Positions 53,901-62,853 of a stretch of 64,000 nucleotides of DNA are shown one piece after another. This DNA is from Klebsiella quasivariicola. GTDB lineage: Bacteria > Pseudomonadota > Gammaproteobacteria > Enterobacterales > Enterobacteriaceae. The stretch is taken from positions 310,001 to 374,000 of the forward strand of contig NZ_CP022823.1 in the NCBI RefSeq assembly GCF_002269255.1, written 5' to 3'. How positions within the stretch are numbered: the first letter of the stretch is position 1; each line of letters begins with the position of its first letter. Position numbers and translations under genes: made by a program. The notes under the pieces were generated by a model. It was not told the origin of the DNA and did no database searches. It saw only the letters and a program-made list of their open reading frames with translations.

Positions 53901-54476
53901 TTAGTAGTAGGAGTGCTCGCCGCGCTGGTGCTCGGTCAGATCGCGAACCCCTTTCAGCTCCGGAAACTCGTTCAGCAGCTGTTTTTCAATACCTTCTTTC
54001 AGGGTTACGTCGACCATCGAGCAGCCGTTGCATCCGCCGCCGAACTGCAGGATAGCCAGACCGTCGTCGGTGATCTCCATCAGCGACACGCGGCCACCGT
54101 GGCCGGCCAGCTGCGGGTTAATCTGCGACTGCAGCAGGTACTCGACGCGCTCCATCAGCGGGGCATCGTCAGAAACTTTACGCATTTTGGCGTTCGGCGC
54201 CTTCAGCGTCAGCTGCGAGCCGAGCTGATCGGTGACGAAATCAATTTCAGCGTCTTCCAGATAGGGCGCGCTGAGCTCATCGACATAGGCGGTCAGCTGT
54301 TCAAATTTCAGCGCCGTGTCAGTGTCTTCCACCGCATCCGGTGGGCAGTAGGATACGCCGCACTCAGCGTTTGGGGTGCCGGGATTAATCACAAATACGC
54401 GAATTTGCGTCCCTTCTTCCTGATTTGCCAGCAGTTTGGCAAAGTGCGCTTGTGCAGCATCGGAAATACGGATCAT
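53901..54476 (-). CDS. nfuA: Fe-S biogenesis protein NfuA
   Basis: 191 residues, the E. coli length. The N-terminal degenerate A-type scaffold domain (about 1-95) lacks the full cysteine set. The C-terminal Nfu domain carries the cluster-binding CxxC in FGGGCNGCSMVDV (Cys149, Cys152). It carries and delivers 4Fe-4S clusters, including to LipA, under oxidative stress or iron limitation. An IscR type-1 box sits just upstream at 54489-54513. Confidence 0.97.
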   Translation of the reverse strand: MIRISDAAQAHFAKLLANQEEGTQIRVFVINPGTPNAECGVSYCPPDAVEDTDTALKFEQLTAYVDELSAPYLEDAEIDFVTDQLGSQLTLKAPNAKMRKVSDDAPLMERVEYLLQSQINPQLAGHGGRVSLMEITDDGLAILQFGGGCNGCSMVDVTLKEGIEKQLLNEFPELKGVRDLTEHQRGEHSYY

Positions 54477-54488
54477 AGCGTTGGCCTA

Positions 54489-54513
54489 ATAGTTGACTAT
54501 TTTACTGGGTTAT
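54489..54513 (-). promoter_or_regulatory. IscR type-1 box before nfuA
   Basis: On the minus strand the 25-mer opens ATAACCCAGT and closes with TAGTCAACTAT. It agrees with the type-1 IscR consensus (ATASYYGACTRWWWYAGTCRRSTAT, from memory) at 22 of 25 positions. Thus 2Fe-2S IscR probably represses nfuA when clusters are plentiful. yhgI (nfuA) is an IscR target in E. coli. Confidence 0.75.
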
Positions 54514-54534
54514 AATACGCCCATCAGCGGGGGT

Positions 54535-55209
54535 CTACAAGGTACGGCATAAACACCATACCTGAACCGTCGCGGCGCCGTTTCGCAAAAGCAGGCGGGA
54601 TATCTCGGCGACGGTGCTGCCGGTCGTGACGACATCATCCACGATAGCGATATGGAGTCCGCGCACGGCAAATTCAAGCTGAAAGGCATTTTTCAGGTTC
54701 TGTCTGCGCTGGCGGGCATTGAGCGAATGTTGTACGGCGCCGGCTCGCTGGCGCGTCAGGCCGTTGCGATGCCAGACACATCCTCGCCAGTGGGCTAACG
54801 GCCGGCACAGCTCGTCGCATTGGTTATACCCCCGGTGCCAGCGGCGCCGGCGCCAGAGCGGTACGCCGACCAGCGCGTCCACCGGCGGCACATCGTGACG
54901 CTGCTTAAGGCGCAGCAGCAGCAGGCGTGCCAGGGCGGGCCCCAGCTCCGGACGATGATGAAACTTCAGCTGCTGCACCAGACCGCTCAGCGGCGGACAA
55001 TAATCATTAACCGCCACCAGCCGACGCCAGGGAGGCGGCTTTTGCAGGCAGCGACCGCAGGGGTGTTGGGACAGCGCCGCCGGCAGGCCACACTGCGGGC
55101 AGAGCGGGGGGCAGGCGAGCAGGGCGCGGCTGCAGCGGGAGCAGATCCCCCAGCGAGCGATCGCCAGCGGCATTTGGCATAGCCAGCATAAGCTGTGTGC
55201 TGTTAGCAT
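54535..55209 (-). CDS. gntX: ComF-family phosphoribosyltransferase-like protein GntX
   Basis: 224 residues. The N-terminus has paired CxxC zinc-finger-like motifs (CWLC, CSRC, CPQCGLP, CGRC). The C-terminus has the PRPP-binding loop VDDVVTTGSTVAEIS. It is the E. coli GntX/YhgH homologue; a link to gluconate use is historical and its role is unclear. ComF proteins are tied to DNA uptake in competent bacteria. It is divergent from bioH across 38 bp. Confidence 0.93.
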   Translation of the reverse strand: MLTAHSLCWLCQMPLAIARWGICSRCSRALLACPPLCPQCGLPAALSQHPCGRCLQKPPPWRRLVAVNDYCPPLSGLVQQLKFHHRPELGPALARLLLLRLKQRHDVPPVDALVGVPLWRRRRWHRGYNQCDELCRPLAHWRGCVWHRNGLTRQRAGAVQHSLNARQRRQNLKNAFQLEFAVRGLHIAIVDDVVTTGSTVAEISRLLLRNGAATVQVWCLCRTL

Positions 55210-55247
55210 ATTTGGCCTTCTATTCAGTAAAAAGAGAACGGTAACGG

Positions 55248-56021
55248 ATGAACGACATCTGGTGGCAGACTATTGGCGAAGGTGATTGTCATCTTGTGCT
55301 GCTGCACGGCTGGGGGCTGAACGCTCAGGTATGGGATTGCATCACGCCGCAGCTGGCTTCGCATTTTACCCTCCACCTGGTGGATCTGCCGGGGTATGGC
55401 CGCAGCGGCGGGTATGGCGCGATGTCGCTCGAGGCGATGGCGCAGCGGGTGCTTGAGCAGGCCCCTCCACAGGCAGTGTGGCTGGGCTGGAGCCTGGGCG
55501 GACTGGTGGCCAGCCAGGTCGCGCTTATGCACCCGGAACGCGTGCAGGCGCTGGTGACGGTCGCCTCTTCCCCCTGTTTCGCGGCCCGCGACGACTGGCC
55601 CGGCATTAAGCCCGAGGTGCTGGCCGGGTTTCAGCAGCAGCTAAGCGACGATTTCCAGCGCACCGTCGAGCGGTTCCTTGCTCTGCAAACCATGGGCACA
55701 GAGAGCGCGCGTCAGGATGCACGAGCGTTAAAGCAGGCGGTGCTCTCGCTGCCGATGCCTTCCGCCGAGGCGCTGAACGGTGGGCTGGAGATCCTCAGAA
55801 CCGTTGATCTGCGCCAGGCGCTGGTCGGGCTGCCAATGCCGTTTTTGCGGCTGTACGGTCGGCTGGACGGACTGGTGCCGCGCAAGATCGTCCCGTTGCT
55901 GGACGATCTGTGGCCGGAAAGTGAGTCAATCCTCTTCGATAAGGCAGCGCATGCGCCGTTCGTTTCCCATCCCGAGGCCTTCTGCGAGCCGCTGCTGGCG
56001 TTGAAAAAGCGGCTGGGTTAA
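55248..56021 (+). CDS. bioH: Pimeloyl-[ACP] methyl ester esterase BioH
   Basis: 257-residue alpha/beta hydrolase. The nucleophile is Ser82 in LGWSLGGLVAS, the Asp lies in YGRLDGLVPRK (about 207) and the His in DKAAHAPFVSHP (about 235). It removes the methyl group from pimeloyl-ACP methyl ester to finish the pimelate part of biotin. It stands alone from the bio operon, as in E. coli. Confidence 0.96.
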   Translation: MNDIWWQTIGEGDCHLVLLHGWGLNAQVWDCITPQLASHFTLHLVDLPGYGRSGGYGAMSLEAMAQRVLEQAPPQAVWLGWSLGGLVASQVALMHPERVQALVTVASSPCFAARDDWPGIKPEVLAGFQQQLSDDFQRTVERFLALQTMGTESARQDARALKQAVLSLPMPSAEALNGGLEILRTVDLRQALVGLPMPFLRLYGRLDGLVPRKIVPLLDDLWPESESILFDKAAHAPFVSHPEAFCEPLLALKKRLG

Positions 56022-56141
56022 TTTTTTTTGCCACGTCATGGTAAAAGGGCCATTCATAGCAATACTTAGGTTGTCACGGTGGTTGATTATTTCATTCCGC
56101 CATCGTGGCCTACAATAACAACCTTATGGAGAGTAGAGGCT

Positions 56142-56411
56142 ATGAAACTTGTTACAGGAATGGTTGCATCTCTGGTGATAGGCACCCTGTCTTTCGGCGC
56201 GTTCGCTGCGAAAGAGATCCAAAAAGAAGATGTGGCGAAGATGAACCTGACCAAGGTCGGCAGCATCACGACCTCAAGGACCACCTCGCCGATGGACGCC
56301 CGCCGCGATCTGTCTAAAAAAGCGGATGAGCTGGGCGGGAAGTACTTTGTGGTGATTGCCGGGCAGAAAAACGAAAAAACCGTTCACGCTAACGCTGACG
56401 TTTATAAATAA
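56142..56411 (+). CDS. YdgH/BhsA/McbA-like DUF1471 protein
   Basis: 89 residues from ATG 56142 (GGAGAGTAGAGG upstream). The signal peptide is about residues 1-22, ending SFGAFA before AKEIQ. The small mature DUF1471 domain ends with the family pattern ADELGGKYFVVIAGQKNEKTVHA (written here in part), followed by NADVYK. Such periplasmic proteins are linked to stress and biofilm responses in enterobacteria; the specific role here is unknown. It ends at a strong terminator. Confidence 0.88.
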   Translation: MKLVTGMVASLVIGTLSFGAFAAKEIQKEDVAKMNLTKVGSITTSRTTSPMDARRDLSKKADELGGKYFVVIAGQKNEKTVHANADVYK

Positions 56412-56420
56412 TCCAGTCAT

Positions 56421-56448
56421 AAAAAACGGGCCAGCAGGCCCGTTTTTT
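56421..56448. terminator. Terminator between the DUF1471 gene and feoC
   Basis: AAAAAACGGGCC / GGCCCGTTTTTT arms (56421-56432 and 56437-56448) with a 4-base loop. T-runs form on both strands, so it can serve feoABC as well. Confidence 0.92.
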
Positions 56449-56482
56449 ACTGATATCTCACGCTATTCTGGCCATGCTGTTT

Positions 56483-56722
56483 TCATCGCAGCGCCCACCA
56501 CTCCTGCTGGCACGCGACTTTTCCTTCAGGACAGCTTTTACAGCTGCCTGAAAGGCAGCCTTCGCTCGTTTCGCTGATCCGTACCACCTTACCCATGGCT
56601 TCCATTCGCTCAAGCATGGCGTCAATCATTGGCTGAGGCGTCTGCAGGCGAGCGCTGAGCTGTTTTGCCTCCATGCGGCCCTGCAGGGCCAGCATATCGC
56701 GGACTTCCATTAACGACGCCAC
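56483..56722 (-). CDS. feoC: Ferrous iron transport protein FeoC
   Basis: 79 residues with a GTG start at 56722, preceded by AAGGAGG. The N-terminal winged-helix fold is followed by the cysteine-rich loop CLSGSCKSCPEGKVAC, which binds an Fe-S cluster. It is proposed to protect FeoB from proteolysis and to sense oxygen. It lies nine bases after feoB in the feoABC operon. Confidence 0.95.
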   Translation of the reverse strand: MASLMEVRDMLALQGRMEAKQLSARLQTPQPMIDAMLERMEAMGKVVRISETSEGCLSGSCKSCPEGKVACQQEWWALR

Positions 56723-56731
56723 AGGCCCTCC

Positions 56732-59050
56732 TTAGTGGCAATCGCCAGCCGGGCTGGCGCAGCAGGAGGTTGGCGTTTTCCGCGTGGCCAGCAGGGAGAC
56801 GTCCACCCGGCTGCGCGCGCGGCGCAGCAGGCCGAAGAGCACCACGTTGAACAACACTACTGCCAGGATACATACCAGGCTGTAGCGCGGATGATCGCTA
56901 AAGCTGACGGTCTGGTAGTAGAGCGTCGAGAGCGAATAGGCAATATTCAGACCCCACAGAATGGAGAAGGTCATCCAGCCGCGGCTCGATTCGCGGGCGA
57001 TAGCGCCCATCACCGAGATGCAGGGGATATAGAGCAGGACGAAAATCAGGTAGCTGTATGCCGCCGCCGCGCTGCCAAATTTACTGCCCATCACGCCCAT
57101 GGCGCCAGTGGCCATTTCACCATCGCCTTTGCTGGCTTCGATGGGGTTGGCCAGGACGCTGAGGCTGAAGGTGTCTTTCAGTCCCTGCCAGGTTTCGTCG
57201 ACGGCGGCCAGCAGTTCTTCGCCGAGGCTGAAGGTTTGCGGATTGAAGTCCTCGTTCTGGATATCTTCGGCGGTATAGAGGGTGTTCAACGTACCCACTA
57301 CAACCTCTTTCGCCATCGCGCCAGTAAACAGGCCGACGGTGGCCTGCCAGTTATCTTCATGCACGCCGATCGGCTTAAACACCGGGGTAATGACCCGGCT
57401 CACCGAGGCCAGCGCGGAGTCGTTGATGTTGTCGACGACTTTACCGCTCAGTGAGAAGCTGTTCAGTGCACTGAGGAAGATACTGACGATGACGATCACC
57501 TTCCCGGCGCGCAGCACAAAGCCTTTCAGGCGCTGCCAGGTCTGGATAATCAGGCTCTTGATGTGCGGGACGTGGTACACCGGCAGCTCCATCACGAACG
57601 GCGAGGCTTCACCGCGCATAATGGTGTGCTTCAGCATCAGGCCGGTGAGAATCGCCATCACAATGCCCAGCACGTAGAGCGAGAAGACCGCCAGCGCGCC
57701 GTTCTGCCCGAAGAAGGCGGCCGCGAAGACGGCGAAGATTGCCAGCCGCGCGCCGCAGGACATAAACGGCGCCATCATAATAGTCATCAGACGCTCACGC
57801 GGGGCGTCAAGGGTACGGGCACCCATCACCGACGGCACGTTGCAGCCGAAACCGACAATCAGCGGAACGAAGGATTTCCCCGGCAGGCCGAGGGCTTGCA
57901 TCAGCCGGTCCATGACAAAGGCGGCGCGCGCCATGTAGCCGGAGTCCTCAAGGAAGGAGAGGAACAGATACATCATGCCGATCTGCGGCACCAGCGGCAG
58001 CACCGTGTTGATACCGCCGCCGATCCCCTGGGCGAGGAACACGGTCAGCCAGTCCGGGAAGTGCAGGGTGTAACCCAGCCATTGAATGCCATGCACAAAG
58101 ATCGCGACCGAGCCGGCATCGAAAATCGGCTGTAGCGCGCCGCCAATGTTGATTGCCAGCAGGAACATCAGGTACATGACAAAGAGGAAAATCGGCAACC
58201 CGAGGAAGCGGTTGAGGATCACTTTGTCCATCGCGGCGGTGAAGCGGCTTGGCTCGGCGGTCAGGGTGTTGCTGACGGCATCGCAAACGGCAGCGATGGT
58301 CTGATAGCGGGCGTCTGCGATATGCAGCGCCGGATCGTCGATCTCGTCGCTGAGGTTCGCCAGAGCGATATCCAGTTTGTCAGCGGCGTCGCCGGCATAG
58401 GCCCGGCTGTAGATATCACCTTCCAGCATCTGCAGGCCCAGCCAGCGCCGCTGGCGGGCCGGGATCTGCGCCGACATCTGCTGCGCCAGCAGGTCAGCTT
58501 CGCGCAGCAGCGGCTGCGGATAGTGGACCAGCTCAATATCGCTGTTGGCCTGGTGGCGGTCGAGAGCGATCTTCAGCGCTTCGATCCCGCGACCGCGGGT
58601 CGAAACCAGCGGAATGACCGGACAGCCGAGGCGGGCGGCGAGAGCATCGATATCAATACGCACCTGCTGCTTTTCGGCAATATCCAGCATGTTCAGCGCA
58701 ACGACGCAGGGGATCCCCAGTTCGAGTAGCTGCAGCGTCAGATAGAGGTTGCGCTCAAGGTTAGAGGCGTCGACCACGTTAATCAGCATGTCGGCATCGC
58801 CGCTCAGGATATAGTGGCAGGCAATCTGCTCGTCCAGCGAGGTCTGCGAAGAGATGGTGGTCAGGGAGTAGGTTCCCGGGAGGTCGACCAGCGTGACCTG
58901 ATGGTCGGTAGTGGCGAAAATGCCCTCTTTACGCTCAACGGTCACCCCGGCCCAGTTGCCCACGCGCTGACGCGCGCCGGTCAACTGATTAAATAAAGTG
59001 GTCTTGCCGGAATTAGGATTACCAATTAAACCAACGGTTAATTTTTTCAT
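56732..59050 (-). CDS. feoB: Ferrous iron transporter FeoB
   Basis: 772 residues. The N-terminal G-protein domain shows G1 GNPNSGKT (10-17), G3 DLPG and G4 NMLD. A helical GDI-like domain follows, and then the transmembrane Gate-type core with conserved GFGCNVPS and CGARL. The C-terminus ends in a cysteine-rich tail SCCASPAGDCH. It moves Fe2+ across the inner membrane. It lies 28 bases after feoA. Confidence 0.97.
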   Translation of the reverse strand: MKKLTVGLIGNPNSGKTTLFNQLTGARQRVGNWAGVTVERKEGIFATTDHQVTLVDLPGTYSLTTISSQTSLDEQIACHYILSGDADMLINVVDASNLERNLYLTLQLLELGIPCVVALNMLDIAEKQQVRIDIDALAARLGCPVIPLVSTRGRGIEALKIALDRHQANSDIELVHYPQPLLREADLLAQQMSAQIPARQRRWLGLQMLEGDIYSRAYAGDAADKLDIALANLSDEIDDPALHIADARYQTIAAVCDAVSNTLTAEPSRFTAAMDKVILNRFLGLPIFLFVMYLMFLLAINIGGALQPIFDAGSVAIFVHGIQWLGYTLHFPDWLTVFLAQGIGGGINTVLPLVPQIGMMYLFLSFLEDSGYMARAAFVMDRLMQALGLPGKSFVPLIVGFGCNVPSVMGARTLDAPRERLMTIMMAPFMSCGARLAIFAVFAAAFFGQNGALAVFSLYVLGIVMAILTGLMLKHTIMRGEASPFVMELPVYHVPHIKSLIIQTWQRLKGFVLRAGKVIVIVSIFLSALNSFSLSGKVVDNINDSALASVSRVITPVFKPIGVHEDNWQATVGLFTGAMAKEVVVGTLNTLYTAEDIQNEDFNPQTFSLGEELLAAVDETWQGLKDTFSLSVLANPIEASKGDGEMATGAMGVMGSKFGSAAAAYSYLIFVLLYIPCISVMGAIARESSRGWMTFSILWGLNIAYSLSTLYYQTVSFSDHPRYSLVCILAVVLFNVVLFGLLRRARSRVDVSLLATRKTPTSCCASPAGDCH

Positions 59051-59078
59051 ATTTCAGACTCTTGTGCCGGGCCAGCCG

Positions 59079-59306
59079 TTATTGTGCAACCGCTTCCAGT
59101 TCGATTAAGGCGAGATCTTTTTTGCGTAATACCAGACTGACGCGTCGGGTTTCGATATGAATAGGGTCGCCGAGCGGCGCCACGCGAACCACATGAAAAG
59201 AGGAACCGGGCAGCATGCCGAGGGAGAGCAATTTCTGACGGTATGCTGGGCTAATATCGCGGGAGAATCCAATAATTTTCCACGCACTATCAGGTGTGAA
59301 TTGCAT
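59079..59306 (-). CDS. feoA: Ferrous iron transport accessory protein FeoA
   Basis: 75 residues from ATG 59306 (MQFTPDSAWK), the E. coli length; the frame opens 26 codons earlier without support. SH3-like fold with LLSLGMLPGSSFHVVRVAP. It is a cytoplasmic partner of FeoB. It is the first gene of feoABC; a Fur box lies about 110 bp upstream. Confidence 0.96.
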   Translation of the reverse strand: MQFTPDSAWKIIGFSRDISPAYRQKLLSLGMLPGSSFHVVRVAPLGDPIHIETRRVSLVLRKKDLALIELEAVAQ

Positions 59307-59415
59307 AGGGCCTACTTGTGTATCGCTAACCGAAAATGAATTGACCGGGCGGCGGGATGTCGTCGCGCCGGAGACCATAGCCAACGAAAAAAGGAAAAAA
59401 CACGCTGAAACCGAT

Positions 59416-59434
59416 GATAATGAGAATGGTTTTT
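59416..59434. promoter_or_regulatory. Fur box upstream of feoA
   Basis: GATAATGAGAATGGTTTTT matches the 19-bp Fur consensus at 14 positions, and TATCATC follows. Iron repression of feoABC is established in enterobacteria. Confidence 0.75.
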
Positions 59435-59681
59435 ATCATCAATACATATGATGCGATCAACGCTATTTTTAAAGCGGAAATCACTTTTTTATTGACGTGC
59501 CGCAAAATTCGTCTGTGATCGAAAATGCGCGAAATATTATTTCGTCGATCTAATGTTTAATTAAGGTTTCTTAAGTTAACGAAATGAAAATATTAATTTC
59601 GCTGTCTTTCAGGCGTGGAATAAAAGCAGATTATCAGAAATAACTGAACCTGTTTTGTGCGTGATGGCGATGGCCTGGTTA

Positions 59682-59711
59682 TGAAAAAAACTGCCCCTGA
59701 AAAAGGGGCAG
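59682..59711 (-). terminator. tex terminator
   Basis: On the minus strand, stem CTGCCCC / GGGGCAG (59705-59711 and 59691-59697) ends in a run of seven T. It begins about 11 bases beyond the tex stop. Confidence 0.9.
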
Positions 59712-59721
59712 GGAGGGATGA

Positions 59722-62052
59722 TTAGCGTTTTTTACCCATCGCCGCGGCGAGGGCATCCATCATCGCGCTGTTACCCGCAGGCTGCGCGTCGCGTCCGCGG
59801 GGTTTGGCGGCTTTGGCGGCCGGGCGGTTGCCCTGCGGACGATCCTGGCCACCGCCGCGGCGGGAGGAGCTCTCGCCCGGCTGCTCGTCGAGGCGCATGG
59901 TCAGGGCGATACGCTTACGCGGCAGATCGACTTCCATGACTTTGACCTTGACGATGTCGCCCGCTTTCACCACGGTGTGCGGATCTTCAACAAACTTGTC
60001 GGAAAGCGACGAAATGTGTACCAGTCCGTCCTGATGAACGCCGATATCAACAAACGCGCCGAAGTTGGTGACGTTAGTGACGGCGCCTTCCAGGATCATC
60101 CCCGGCAGCAGGTCGTTCATGGTCTCCACGCCATCGGCGAACTTCGCGGTTTTAAACTCCGGACGCGGATCGCGGCCTGGTTTTTCCAGCTCTTTGATAA
60201 TGTCGGTGACCGTCGGGACGCCAAACTTCTCATCGGTGAAATCCACAGCCTTCAGGTGGCGCAGCGCGCTGCTGTTGCCCATCAGATCTTTCAGCGCCTG
60301 CTGGGTGGCGGCCAGAATGCGTTCGACCACCGGATAGGCTTCCGGGTGGACGGTGGAGGCGTCCAGCGGGTTGTCACCGTGGTTGATACGCAGGAAGCCC
60401 GCGCATTGCTCAAAGGCTTTCGGCCCCAGACGGCTAACCTTCAGCAACTGCTGGCGGTTCTGGAACTGGCCGTTCTCATCGCGCCAGGCAACGATGTTCT
60501 GCGCCATCATGCGAGTCAGGCCGGCGACGCGGGTCAGCAGCGGAACGGAGGCGGTGTTCAGGTCAACACCGACGGCGTTCACGCAGTCTTCCACCACCGC
60601 GTCCAGCTTACGCGCCAGCTGGGTCTGGCTGACATCGTGCTGATACTGGCCGACGCCGATGGATTTCGGGTCGATTTTCACCAGCTCGGCCAACGGATCC
60701 TGCAGACGGCGGGCGATGGAGACCGCCCCGCGCAGCGACACGTCGAGATCCGGAAACTCCAGTGCCGCCAGCTCGGAGGCGGAGTAAACGGAAGCCCCGG
60801 CTTCGCTGACGATCACTTTCTGGGCGGTGACTTTCGGGAACTGCTTCTGCACGTCGAGGAAGAAACGCTCGGTTTCACGTGAGGCGGTACCGTTGCCGAT
60901 AGCCACCAGTTCAACGTTGTACTTTTCACACAGCGCGGCGACGGCGACGGCCGCTTTGGCGGCCTGGCCGGTGTGGGGATAGATGGTATCGGTGGCCACC
61001 AGTTTGCCGGTACCGTCAACCACGGCGACTTTCACCCCGGTGCGCAGGCCTGGATCGAGTCCCATGGTGGCGCGTAGCCCGGCGGGCGCCGCCATCAGCA
61101 GGTCGTGCAGGTTACGGGCGAAGACATTGATGGCTTCGTCCTCCGCGCGCTCGCGCACGGTGCCCATCAGCTCGGTTTCGAGATGCATCAACACCTTGAT
61201 ACGCCAGGTCCAGCTGACCACGCCTTTACGCCAGCTGTCCGCCGGGGCGTTATTCAGGCGCAGGCCCAGGTGATCGATAATAATTTGTTCGCCGTGGCTC
61301 TCTTTCGGTGGCTCGTCAAACTGTGGGTCGGCGTTTAAAGAGAGCTGCAGGACGCCTTCGTTGCGACCGCGGAACATCGCCAGCGCGCGGTGCGACGGCA
61401 CGGTGGAGATCGGTTCATGGTGATCGAAGTAGTCGCGGAATTTAGCGCCTTCCTCTTCTTTGCCGCTGACGACGGTGGAGACCAGATGGGCGTTTTTCCA
61501 CAGATAGTCGCGGACCTTCGCCAGCAGCGCGGCGTCTTCGGCAAAGCGCTCCATCAGAATATATCGCGCGCCGTCCAGTGCCGCTTTGCTGTCGGCCACG
61601 CCCTTATCGGCATCAATATATTTTGCGGCCTCCGCTTCCGGGTCGTGGGACGGTTCGTTCCACAGCAGGTCAGCCAGCGGTTCGAGCCCGGCTTCGATGG
61701 CGATCTGCCCGCGAGTACGGCGCTTCGGCTTGTACGGCAGGTAGAGATCTTCCAGTTCGGTTTTGCTGAGCGTGGTGGTGATGGCTTTTTCCAGCGCGTC
61801 GGTCAGTTTGCCCTGTTCAGCGATGGATTTGAGGATCGCCTGACGACGGTCTTCGAGTTCGCGCAGATAGCCGAGGCGAGTTTCCAGATTACGCAGCTGC
61901 GTGTCATCCAGACCGCCGGTGACTTCTTTACGATAACGTGCAATAAACGGCACGGTGTTCCCTTCATCAAGCAGGCGAACGGCAGCTTCTACCTGTTCGG
62001 CTCTGGCCTGAAGTTCACCCGCAATAATGCGGCAGAGCGAATCATTCATCAT
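59722..62052 (-). CDS. tex: Tex family RNA-binding transcription accessory protein (YhgF)
   Basis: 776 residues. An N-terminal helical domain is followed by a YqgF/RNase H-like domain (MGLDPGLRTGVKVAVVDGTG), helix-hairpin-helix motifs (about 500-560) and a C-terminal S1 domain (FGAFVDIGVHQDGLVHIS) near 650-720, then a basic low-complexity tail. It acts in transcription and RNA binding; its exact role in enterobacteria is unsettled. Two adjacent ATGs are possible (62052 or 62049). Confidence 0.96.
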   Translation of the reverse strand: MMNDSLCRIIAGELQARAEQVEAAVRLLDEGNTVPFIARYRKEVTGGLDDTQLRNLETRLGYLRELEDRRQAILKSIAEQGKLTDALEKAITTTLSKTELEDLYLPYKPKRRTRGQIAIEAGLEPLADLLWNEPSHDPEAEAAKYIDADKGVADSKAALDGARYILMERFAEDAALLAKVRDYLWKNAHLVSTVVSGKEEEGAKFRDYFDHHEPISTVPSHRALAMFRGRNEGVLQLSLNADPQFDEPPKESHGEQIIIDHLGLRLNNAPADSWRKGVVSWTWRIKVLMHLETELMGTVRERAEDEAINVFARNLHDLLMAAPAGLRATMGLDPGLRTGVKVAVVDGTGKLVATDTIYPHTGQAAKAAVAVAALCEKYNVELVAIGNGTASRETERFFLDVQKQFPKVTAQKVIVSEAGASVYSASELAALEFPDLDVSLRGAVSIARRLQDPLAELVKIDPKSIGVGQYQHDVSQTQLARKLDAVVEDCVNAVGVDLNTASVPLLTRVAGLTRMMAQNIVAWRDENGQFQNRQQLLKVSRLGPKAFEQCAGFLRINHGDNPLDASTVHPEAYPVVERILAATQQALKDLMGNSSALRHLKAVDFTDEKFGVPTVTDIIKELEKPGRDPRPEFKTAKFADGVETMNDLLPGMILEGAVTNVTNFGAFVDIGVHQDGLVHISSLSDKFVEDPHTVVKAGDIVKVKVMEVDLPRKRIALTMRLDEQPGESSSRRGGGQDRPQGNRPAAKAAKPRGRDAQPAGNSAMMDALAAAMGKKR

Positions 62053-62152
62053 GGCTTTTAATTCATCTTTAGGGTCAAAAATCAGGGACTAGTTATACGG
62101 ACTGACGGCTGAAAATGCCAGCCGCGCCCGGCGTCTCTCGGAAAGTTCTTGT

Positions 62153-62626
62153 CTATTTTACGTATTCGATCTCGTTGACATACCAGCTGGCTTCGCCCGC
62201 CGGCGTGTTCACGATGGCCAGGTCGCCGACCTCTTTTTTTAACAACGCGCGCGCCATCGGCGAGTCGATGGAGATATAGTCTTTGCGGCCAAAAATTTCA
62301 TCGTAGCCGACGATGCGAAAGCGCTTGATATCGCCTTCATCGTTTTCAATCTCTACCCAGGCGCCGAAGAAGACCTTGCCTTCCTGCTGCGGTGAATAAT
62401 CAACTATCTTTAACTGTTCCAGACATTTGGTCAGATAGCGGACCCGGCGATCGATCTCCCGCAGGCGCTTTTTGTTGTACTGGTAGTCGGCGTTCTCGCT
62501 GCGGTCGCCGAGGCTGGCGGCCCAGGTCACCTTTTTGGTCACTTCCGGGCGTTCCTGGCGCCACAGGTAGTCCATTTCCTGCTTCAGTTTTTCATATCCC
62601 TCGCGGGTGATCAGCGGCGTTTTCAT
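62153..62626 (-). CDS. greB: Transcription elongation factor GreB
   Basis: 157 residues from ATG 62626 (MKTPLITREGYEKLK), as in E. coli; the frame continues 43 codons upstream into the ompR promoter and is rejected. The N-terminal coiled coil carries the acidic tip in LGDRSENADYQYN; the C-terminal FKBP-like domain follows. It rescues backtracked RNA polymerase by stimulating transcript cleavage. It is divergent from ompR. Confidence 0.96.
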   Translation of the reverse strand: MKTPLITREGYEKLKQEMDYLWRQERPEVTKKVTWAASLGDRSENADYQYNKKRLREIDRRVRYLTKCLEQLKIVDYSPQQEGKVFFGAWVEIENDEGDIKRFRIVGYDEIFGRKDYISIDSPMARALLKKEVGDLAIVNTPAGEASWYVNEIEYVK

Positions 62627-62853
62627 CGTGAGTTCAACCTTCTGACAGTCTGTCGTTGCGCACAATTTGTAGCGCGTAATAATACCGACAGGATAAATAC
62701 TGTGTCTTATGATTAAATGTATACTTAACCTGCTGTTAAATATGCTTTGTAACAATTTAGCCTGGAATGTATACCAGATTTAGCTGGTGAGCGCGCCGGG
62801 CTTTTTTGAGAATACGCACTGACTATTGCAGTGAACCTTTGGGAGTACAAACA
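62627..62853. promoter_or_regulatory. greB / ompR divergent promoter region
   Basis: 227 AT-rich bases between the greB and ompR starts. It must carry both promoters. I did not identify specific operators. Confidence 0.6.

Larger units (their letters stand above)
59307..59721. other. feo promoter region and tex terminator
   Basis: 415 AT-rich bases. It holds the leftward feoA promoter region with a Fur box (59416-59434) and the tex terminator (59682-59711). No gene was recognised. Confidence 0.75.

Noticed and set aside
59447..59463. Possible FNR box upstream of feoA (TATGATGCGATCAA)
   Set aside because: Only one half (ATCAA) is good and the spacing to the other half is 3 rather than 4, so I do not call it, although FNR control of feo is known.
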